NCBI GenBank assembly: GCA_026545765.1
Contig: CM048844.1
Coordinates: 50,433,401-50,497,400 of the forward strand
Length of the DNA: 64,000 bases
Source: Plantago major
Lineage: Eukaryota; Streptophyta; Magnoliopsida; Lamiales; Plantaginaceae
Direction: 5' to 3'
Part shown: positions 56,831-64,000 of the stretch, one piece after another
Layout of the letters: every line of letters begins with the position of its first letter
How positions within the stretch are numbered: the stretch's first letter is position 1
The notes under the pieces: model-generated
The model's input: the letters and a program-made list of their open reading frames with translations, nothing else
Databases searched by the model: none
Told to the model about the DNA's origin: nothing
Made by a program: the position numbers and the translations under genes

Positions 56831-57189
56831 TTCTTCAGTTGTGGCAGATGCCCAATCGGCAACATAAAGACTGTCTGCTTTGACTCATTGTCAATTAGTT
56901 TGCAGTATTTAGCTTTGAATTTTATAGTAAAACCCTTGTCTGCAAACTGGCTCATGCTAAATAGATTATATTTCAAATCCTTAACATGTAATACGTCAGT
57001 GATTGTTAAAGTCCCCAATTTGACGTTGCCAAATCCCAGAGAGGGATTTAATTCTCCTCCAGCAAATCTGATATCTGGTCCTGTGTTGCAAGCTTTGTAA
57101 TCAACCAGATTTGCTTTGTCTCCTGTCATGTGCTTTCCGCATCCACTATCAAATAGCCATTGTGCTTTAGTCCAGGAGGCATTCTGCAC
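56831..57189 (-). pseudogene. Copia 2 aspartic protease
   Basis: WLFDSGCGKHMTGDK active site at about 57125-57165, flap-like GGELNPSLGFGNVKLG, LKYNLFSMSQFADKGF at the end. The open stretch is 123 residues. It corresponds to 17431-17770 of copia 1. Confidence 0.88.
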
Positions 57190-59797
57190 ACAACAGGAAA
57201 CAGGAGATTAGGTTCTCATATCTTTGATGGAACCGTCAGAATTAAAAGTTCTTCCAGTAGGAATCCATTTTTGAATGAATTTCTTTGAAATATGCTTTTG
57301 TCTGACAGGAACGTAAGGAGGAATTCTATTTGAATGAATGTTATCATTAGTGAGAATTATTTTCTTCCTTGGTGTGTTCCTAGGTGCTCCATATGATGCT
57401 TTCAGATACCTGTCAGGTTTCTGAGTTTGCTTTTTAGCAAACTTAGCCTTCCTTGCCAGATTTCTTCTAGCCCTGGCATTCAGATTTTCAGTGGCTTGAT
57501 TTAACTTCCACTTCTGATAATTGCTTTGAGCAATTCTAGCTTTCAGCCATCGTTCTTGCTCCTGCTTGTACTCATGAGCAAGTTGTTTTCCGATGCCTTT
57601 GTAGCCAATACCGTTTCGAGCACTAGAAGCTATCTGAGATCTTTTCTCAGCAGCTTTGCTAGTCTCTGGTTGGTCCAATTTCTTTCCAGAAAAAGTGACA
57701 TGGGAGAATTGGCCAGCTCCGGCAATTCTACCTTTTTGAGAGACATAGCACTGTGGGTGTTTACACTTTTCAGTGTTGTGTTTCTTTTCAGAGACGTGCC
57801 CAACAGTTTTGTTTTTGACTTGTTTTTCCCACAAAGGTTTGGTCGAATCGCTTTCCTTTGTCAACAATCTTTGTCTTCTCACCGATACTATAGATTGCAT
57901 GGGAACCGTCTTTTTGAGTACTTACAAATGTTCTTCTCTCCTTCTTATTGAGTGATAGAACAATCATGCTGTATTCAGCCCAAGTCTTTTCTTTTCTGAA
58001 GGATCTCTTAAGTAAGATTGTACTTCAGTAAGAGTGTCACTAGCTTTGGCATAAGATTGAAAAGATAATTCTTTCTTCTTGAGTTCCTTGTTCTCAGAAA
58101 GAAGATCTTCATAATTCTTTCGTAATTCAGCCATTGCTTCTTTATGTGACTTTTCAGTCTCAGATATCTGAGCTTTGAGAGATGCGTTTCAAAGATCCTT
58201 TCTCTCAAATTCTTTAACTAATTGAGAATTTTCCTTTTCAAGAGAATTCTTTTCTTCTTCAAGGTTTTCGGCTCTAGCTCGGATCATTAGAAATTCTCTT
58301 TCATAGATGTCAAGTTCTTTCCTGAGATTTTATAGATTTTTTATTTCCTCTTCATCACTTTCATAAGTATAACAGGAATTATGTGTTACCTCATCAGCCA
58401 TAAGATGCTTTTCTATGTTGGAGATGTCCGGACCACAATTTCAAAGAACTCCACATTTCATTCTTCTTGAGGCCGAAGTCGATTATATCATGAGTAACTA
58501 CACATAATTCTGGTGATGGTAAGGTTGAGTCATCTGAATTGTCATCTTCAGAATCTGTCTCAACGTCTAGAGCATCTAGTTGAATTTGGATTTTCTTTCT
58601 TTCTTCAGTTAACAACGCTTTCTGGCTTCTTCTGAAGATTTTCCTATCTTTCTTGTCACCTGTCCTTAGTTTGTTGAGGGCAGGACAATCCTTCTTGAAG
58701 TGGCCAGGTTTCTGACAATAGAAACAGATATCGTTTCCAATTTCTGCTTCCTCAGTACATGATGCTTTCTGAGCTGGCTTGTTCAGCGAGCTTTGCATAT
58801 TTTTGTACTGGTGATAGTTTGAGCCTAGATGCTTCTTCAGCTTCTCTTTGGCTTTCCTTCTTTCAATTTCTCGACTGATATATTTGCTCATTTGCTTTGC
58901 AGCAAGAGCATCCTCAGTTTCTTCCTTGCTTTTCTTCTTTTCAGAAGTTCCTTGAGTGACTAGAGCAACGTTTTGCAACTTTTCAGTTGTTTGTTCTCTT
59001 TGAGTTGTCTCATAATCAACAGTAGCAAGATGAGAGAAAAGTTCCACTGGAGTGATATTTGGCATTCCTTGGTTAAAATAAAAAAATTTGGTATGCTCCC
59101 AGTTGTGGTTAAGACTTCTGACAATAGTCTTAATCTTTTCTGACTGGGAGTATCTGTTGCTTTCCCCAAGAGCTGCCATGTCACTCATGAGAGTGGTAAA
59201 TCTGAAATCAAGTTCTTCCAGATTTTCAGTGGGTCCTTGTTTGAAATTTTGAAATTTCAACTTGAGAACTTCGAACTTGTTTTCTTTGGTGTTCTCGCCC
59301 GCATGATTTCTTCAATCGGTTGCCAGCAACATTCGCTTTTAGCACCCTACGCTTATTGTATGTGCTCGTGTCGATCGATGATGATATTACGAGCTTGACC
59401 ATCCAGACGATTTCTCTTGGCATCTTCCGATGTCCAGAGTTCTCTGGGCTTTGGTTCGTAAATAACTTGACTAGTAGATCTCCCACTTGTTGACGCATCG
59501 GTTTGTGAAGATCCTTCGCTTTGATCTCTGTCTCTACCATTCGAAACCTCCATGACTTGTTTGAGTTGTTGAATGACTATTGGGCCATTCTTTATCACTT
59601 CGATCATTTCGTCACTTATGGCTTCAAGGTGGAGCATCATGTTATTTTTCCATTTCGTAATTCCTGGTTTGAGAATGGGTGCATCACTCGAGACATACGC
59701 ACACTTAACACACAAATTAAATAGTCCTCGAAAATGGACAAAGTTCCTTCACCTATCTGGGGATCTAGGTTCAGTGCAGAAGGCTTGTGAACCTCCT
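57190..59797 (-). pseudogene. Copia 2 gag and gag-protease linker
   Basis: Gag N-terminus: about 59700-59640 (APILKPGITKWKNNMMLHLE), then DAKRNRLDGQARNIII, a damaged stretch 59240-59350, and an intact 289-residue frame 59260-58394 with FQNFKQGPTENLEELDFRFT, MPNITPVELFSHLATVDYET and a CCHC knuckle CFYCQKPGHFKKDC at about 58700-58740. After a frame change near 58440 come coiled-coil sequence and the basic linker (57900-57208: ARARRNLARKAKFAKKQ, GYKGIGKQLAHEYKQEQERW). The short leader lies next to the primer site. Confidence 0.85.
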
Positions 59798-59809
59798 GCT
59801 CTGATACCA
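59798..59809 (-). other. Copia 2 primer-binding site (Met-tRNA)
   Basis: On the minus strand TGGTATCAGAGC, two bases past the LTR end, complementary to the 3' end of initiator Met-tRNA. This is the common primer site of plant copia elements. Confidence 0.92.
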
Positions 59810-59811
59810 CT

Positions 59812-61534
59812 TGTTGGTCCAGATAACGGCAAAGTAAAAGACTAGAGGGGGGGGGGGGTGAATAGTCTTTTAAAAGTTTTGTCAATAAAAACTATTTCTC
59901 AGATATCTAAATAGATATCTGATACTTAGAATCAAAGCGCGGAAGACTTAATAAAGATAAGTGCAGAAACAGTTAAAGTGTGTGTGTGTGTTGCTGAAAT
60001 GTAAATACAGAAAGGTAAATAACACAGCAAGTACAGTGGTATCTGGAGGTGGCGTAATCCTCCAACTAATCCAGTTCGGTCTATCAGAGACCTAGAATTC
60101 ACTAGAACAGATAATTGAGTTCACCTTACAATAAACCTATTCTAAGATTCTTAACAATTGGTTCCCAGCCAAATGTTCCCCCTGAGTTGTTCCCCGGCTT
60201 TCACAGCCAAGTACTTCCTGTACTCAGAAACCTTTGAGTTATTCCCTAGCTTCCCAACTTCCTATACTCAATAACCTTGGAGTTATTCCTTAGTTTCCCA
60301 AATCAAGTACTTCCTATACTCCGGTAACCTTGGAGTTATTCCCTGATTTTTCAAACTAAGTACTTCACTACTCCACGCCATTATGGTGTTGGTTTTGGTT
60401 TGAGTTGTCGATGAGCTTCTTTAATAACTTATTCGGTTATTGAGATAGCTCGTGAATCAAGTATACTTAATACACTTTTCAATGTATGGTATCTTGTTCT
60501 TTTCTTGACCCAAGTCTTAGATAAATGTTCAAGAGAATGAATCTCGATACTTGATCTTCGTTCAACTCTTTCACAGATAGCTATGCTTGTTTAGGATCAG
60601 GACACTTAGAACTTCAGTGTTACTCAAGATCAAAAGCTTTGGTCGCAACAGAAAGCTTTGAGGATAAGTAAGTTGCTTTGAGAGAGTAAGATGTTCAGCG
60701 TTTTCAAAGTGTGTCGTGCGTCTCTTCAAGCAGTCTAAGTGTTGATATTTATAGATGAATTTGAGTGCCGTTTGAATAGTATCCGTTAGGCTCAAATTCA
60801 AACTATTGATATATCTGTGTATAGTACTGTAGCAGGCTTTGTCTTCTTCTTCAGAAGCTGTCGTTGCTTTTATTCAGACATCTCTGTCCGTGCATTAAAT
60901 GCATTGTACTATACTTTTTGTCCTGTAGTGCCAACGGAACTATGCTTTGTATCAGAGACTAGTGTTATCTGATTCTTTGCACGTCCTTATCTTCAATCTT
61001 CAGATACCACTTATATTGAAACAACTTTGTTTGCAATATATATATTTCTCTTTCAGAAATGTGGTTAAAGCTCAAGGTATCTGAGAATAGATATTTGTGG
61101 ACACTTTCCTTGTTTTCAGATAGGTCTTTTATTTCTCAGATATCTCTTGTGACACAGTTTGTTTGAAACTATTCGTGTCTTCAAGATATCTGGCTAAGAT
61201 ATCTGAACAACAGTTTCAGCAATCTTGTGCAGTTTTTTCAAGTCTTCAATGTCGTTGATCTTGTTCTGCTTGGATGTCTTCTTCTTGGTCTTCTCTTCAT
61301 AAAATAAAAATTACATTTTGAGACCTAACATCCTATACAAGATTAGCTAGACTATCATACTTAGTGAGTTTCCTCTTTTACAATGTTCAAGTGAACCAAG
61401 AGTACTAATCACCTTTCTGAGACTAAGATAAGTCATCATGTTGCTGATCAAAATCTAAACAGATATTTCTAACAAAATATCTAACAAATTTCCTAACAAA
61501 TTTTCCAAGAAATTTCCCAACAAATTTCCCAACA
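59812..61534 (-). mobile_element. Copia 2 5' LTR (right), 1723 bp
   Basis: TGTTGG to CCCAACA, near identical to 42269-44002 over most of its length, with a cluster of small deletions at 60240-60560. It has 12 G at 59847-59858 and the five-unit 12-bp array at 61475-61534, followed by CTTGG. Confidence 0.93.
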
Positions 61535-62298
61535 CTTGGTCCGTGAGTTCTATGTCCATTTTGAAGATGTTGTAGAGGCGAGTGCACGTTCGAGGAAAGG
61601 AGGTTTATTTTAACCCGGTTGCTATTTTTGATTTCCTCCAGCTGCCTACTGTGAGTCCTAAGGGTACAACCATATTTGAGCACATTACGGATCCCTTCCT
61701 ACCTATTCCCAATGATGTTGCTGCAACCATAAACCATGAATACGCTGAGTTCCCGATGGAAGAAAACTGGAAGATTGCCAGAGCCAACTTGTCAAAGAAA
61801 GCTAGGGTGGTCTGGAAGTGGATGGTCGGTTCTGTTTACCCCATCAAGAATGACGCATACTGTAGAGGATACGAGAGCCGGACTCTGCATGCCATCTTGG
61901 ACAGGAAGTTTGTAGACCTTGGAACCATTCTCTTCGATGAGTTTGTGGCACAACGGATGAACAAGACGACGAGTCTCATTTTTCCTTGCATGATCACTGC
62001 TATGTGCAAGGCAGCAGGGGTTACAGTGCGCATTACGGGCGGCATGGGCAACGTACTTAATGACGACTCTATCAGGCAGACCATAAGCGCCCATGAGAAG
62101 AATTATAGCGCTCTCTATGACAAAGCAGCTAGGCAAGCAACTCATCAGGCGCAGCAGCAACCAGCAGCGGGTGTTCATCCACCTGTAAGGGATTCAGCAG
62201 GTCCTTCACATGCAACAACAGGTACTTTACATGCCACCGATGTCTTTGATTTCCAGGGACTCCGTGGATATCTTGTTGGTCATTTTTGCGGCCTATGA
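61535..62298 (+). pseudogene. Second Athila third ORF, main part (second copy)
   Basis: Near-identical repeat of 44003-44739, with the same early frame change near 61580 and a 238-residue open stretch from 61582. It has 27 extra bases (about 62135-62161, coding a short Gln/Ala/His stretch) against the first copy, and a few substitutions (for example Gln to Arg in FVAQRMNK). Confidence 0.88.
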
Positions 62299-63964
62299 CA
62301 CCCATTATTCTGGTTATATGGACACTCTAGCCGAGCACCAGAGATCTATACTGGAGTCCCAGTATGCCTTGACATCGATAAACCCACTTTGCAGATACCA
62401 GTGAGATTATCGTGTTTCTCCTCATTGTCGATCTGTTATGATCAGCAGCGGACATTTTCACAGGGGTGCATGGACTGCAAAGTACAATGAGATACGTAGC
62501 TGGCACACTGATATGAGAGGATGGCACCAGGACATGCATGGTTGGCACCAATATATGCAGAGATGGACACCACAGCAGGACCTTCACACCAGACAGGAGA
62601 GGAGGACGATAGAGACGAGTAGCTCTCTCATTTTCCGGGTAGTACCTTTTTCGCTTCTTTTTCTTTTTAGCCTATTCGCTGGAGACCATCTCTAGTACAG
62701 GTTTGGGGAGGGGGTTGCTTATTGTACCACCTTTTTCTCTTTTCTCTATATTTCATACTATGTTCTGTATTTTTTATTCGAGTCTGTTGAGTCTAAGTCT
62801 GTCTCCCAAGTCGAGCGTCTATTGCATGTACTAAACCTATTTAACGCTTGAGTTTTGATTGATCTCTGATTACTAGCAGATGGCATGTTATAAATTTGTT
62901 AAGTTCGTTTCTCTTGTAAATAGAAAGTCTGTTCTAGTTCTGTAGTCCAAAAGCCTGTGAGCAAACCTTAGCCGATGAAAAAAAATGAAAAAATATTATA
63001 CCGGAAAATTTGTAATTGTGTGATTTTTCGGGAAGTGCATTCCCCCTTGTTTGCGCCTCATCATGCTCATGTGTACTCTGTGTAAGTTAAGTATGACGAA
63101 CGACATGTTTTTCATTCCTTATTTGCTCAACCCAAACCCGTTCCAAGAACGGGTTTGGGGGGGAGGTTTCTATGCGCCATATATGTATAAACGACTGTGA
63201 TTTGGCTTTTGTTCTCTCAAAACATATTACAATAAGTCTCGGAGTGGATCTGTGGTACTTGTTACCATCGTTAGTCGTGTTGGACACGTTTCAGATACTA
63301 CCTATATACCGGCGTGGTCCTTAAAAGCTATATGACCGTGAGGGTTCATGGCGTGTATAGCAAACTAGTACGCACAAAAGTGCGGACTTTCGGTAAAACG
63401 GACACTACCAAAATAAAGAGACAAAATAAGCATATGGGTCATTATAAGACTGCAAAAAAGGAGTATGCAAAAAAAAAAGTATAAGAATGAAAAAAAAAAT
63501 GAACAAAGAGAGAATGATTGCCATTTTACAAGTGCATGGTATTGATTGTAGAGTTTTGATAAAAGTCCCTTCTGACTTAATTGATTGAGTACATTGCATG
63601 AGGTATTTGAGGCAACTTTGTGACGTGAGTCACCTTCCTTTCTCTTTTTATATTTCTTGTGATTAACCTTACTGGACACTTCCAGGAGTGTGAGAGATAG
63701 CTGCATCGGATCCACTTGTGAGGGATTACCGGGTTAGACTTAAGTTCTATTTACTCGGGAAATGAACTTTTTGGATTTGTGCATGTGATTACGCGAAGGT
63801 CGGTGTGATGTCAAACTCTTGTATTTTTCGGGCTTATTATTTGCAATCATAGACTTGGTAGCTTGGGAGCTAGACTTTACTTGTGTGTCTAAGTCTTTTT
63901 ATTTTTCTAGGTTTTTTAGAGAGTCTGTTGCTTGAGGACAAGCAAGGGCTCGGTTTGGGAAGTT
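62299..63964 (+). other. Second Athila 3' non-coding region (second copy)
   Basis: Repeat of 44740-46415. It includes the TTTGGGGAGGGGG motif (62703), the perfect hairpin (63131-63159) and the polypurine tract before the LTR. A patch at 62360-62420 has several small indels against the first copy. No coding signal is present. Confidence 0.82.
63131..63159 (+). repeat. Perfect 13-bp hairpin in Athila 3' region (second copy)
   Basis: Same arms and CAA loop as at 45579-45607. Confidence 0.9.
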
Positions 63965-64000
63965 TGATGTGTTGTTTTTACACCATCTCATTTGGTCTTT
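63965..64000 (+). mobile_element. Second Athila 3' LTR start (second copy)
   Basis: TGATGTGTTG and TTACACCATCTCATTTGG, identical to the start at 46416; the LTR continues beyond the window. Confidence 0.88.

Larger units (their letters stand above)
42269..61534 (-). mobile_element. Copia 2: rearranged minus-strand copia element
   Basis: LTRs at 42269-44002 and 59812-61534, each with 5-bp target duplication CTTGG at the outer side (42264-42268, 44003-44007 and 61535-61539). The interior is 47079-59811 on the minus strand: third ORF, hairpin array, pol, gag, primer site. Between the left LTR and the interior lies 3 kb of Athila sequence (44003 to about 47065) that is repeated after the right LTR. 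The polypurine tract is missing at the 47079 junction, so the element did not insert in this form; it was rearranged later (or misassembled). Confidence 0.88.
25297..64000 (+). mobile_element. Second Athila element (plus strand), composite
   Basis: Its own parts are: 5' LTR 25297-26746, primer site 26753-26770, gag 26958-28260, protease 40225-41074, non-coding 41075-41997, third ORF 41998-42268 joined to 44003-44739, 3' non-coding, and the start of the 3' LTR (46416 and again 63965). CACTA A and copia 2 are inserted in it. Removing both insertions by their target duplications (GGG; CTTGG) restores continuous reading across each site. RT, RNase H and integrase are absent, so it is a non-autonomous derivative. 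The 3' end lies outside the window. Confidence 0.88.

Overview
The window is plant nuclear DNA made up entirely of nested transposable elements. I see no host gene, tRNA or rRNA. The evidence for a flowering plant is: Ty1/copia elements with a Met-tRNA primer site, Athila-type Ty3/gypsy elements with the GGCGCC-type primer site and a plant-specific third ORF, and En/Spm (CACTA) transposons with Tnp2-type transposase. I cannot name the species; the third-ORF families look like those of large-genome eudicots.

Layout. The outermost layer is a minus-strand Athila element (visible part 21840-25296: integrase remnant, RNase H, RT, protease, gag tail). Its integrase holds a plus-strand copia element, of which we see the 3' ORF (3731-5315), the polypurine tract and the 3' LTR (5682-6797 plus 21514-21839). 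That copia carries two insertions: a plus-strand Athila ending at 3730 (3' region 154-2065, LTR 2066-3730), itself hit by a copia LTR (1-153), and a complete-looking minus-strand copia element (6798-21513, called copia 1) in its LTR. The gag of the outer Athila is interrupted by a second plus-strand Athila (LTR 25297-26746, primer site, gag, protease, third ORF), which has lost its whole RT/integrase region. That Athila contains CACTA element A (28261-40224), with CACTA element B (29506-37442) nested in it, and a minus-strand copia element (42269-61534, copia 2).

Rearrangement. Copia 2 does not have a simple LTR-internal-LTR structure. An LTR plus 3 kb of Athila flank (42269 to about 47065) is repeated, nearly identically, at 59812-64000, with the copia interior joined between the two copies. 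Copia 1 shows a smaller event of the same kind: its 5' end is replaced by a 31-bp copy of the flanking host sequence.

How the genes fit. Each copia element encodes gag, protease, integrase and RT/RNase H, then a conserved tandem hairpin array that begins about 12 nt after the pol stop, an 0.85-kb spacer, and a long third ORF (about 5 kb) cut by several small phase-0 introns. The third ORF has an N-terminal WGGAxVEEYL module, a basic nuclear-localisation-like stretch, acidic and coiled-coil regions and a conserved C-terminal IEHAW module. It has no clear membrane segment, so it does not look like an envelope protein. CACTA B carries a Transpos_assoc-Tnp2-DUF4218-DUF4216 transposase (frameshifted) and a five-exon Transposase_24-like gene. 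Almost all coding copies are broken. Many breaks are TAG codons at glutamine positions, as expected from deamination of methylated CAG sites.

Caution. Some patches (about 51600-52500, 56200-56450, 59240-59350, 60240-60560, 62360-62420) carry clustered small indels and may be poorly polished assembly.
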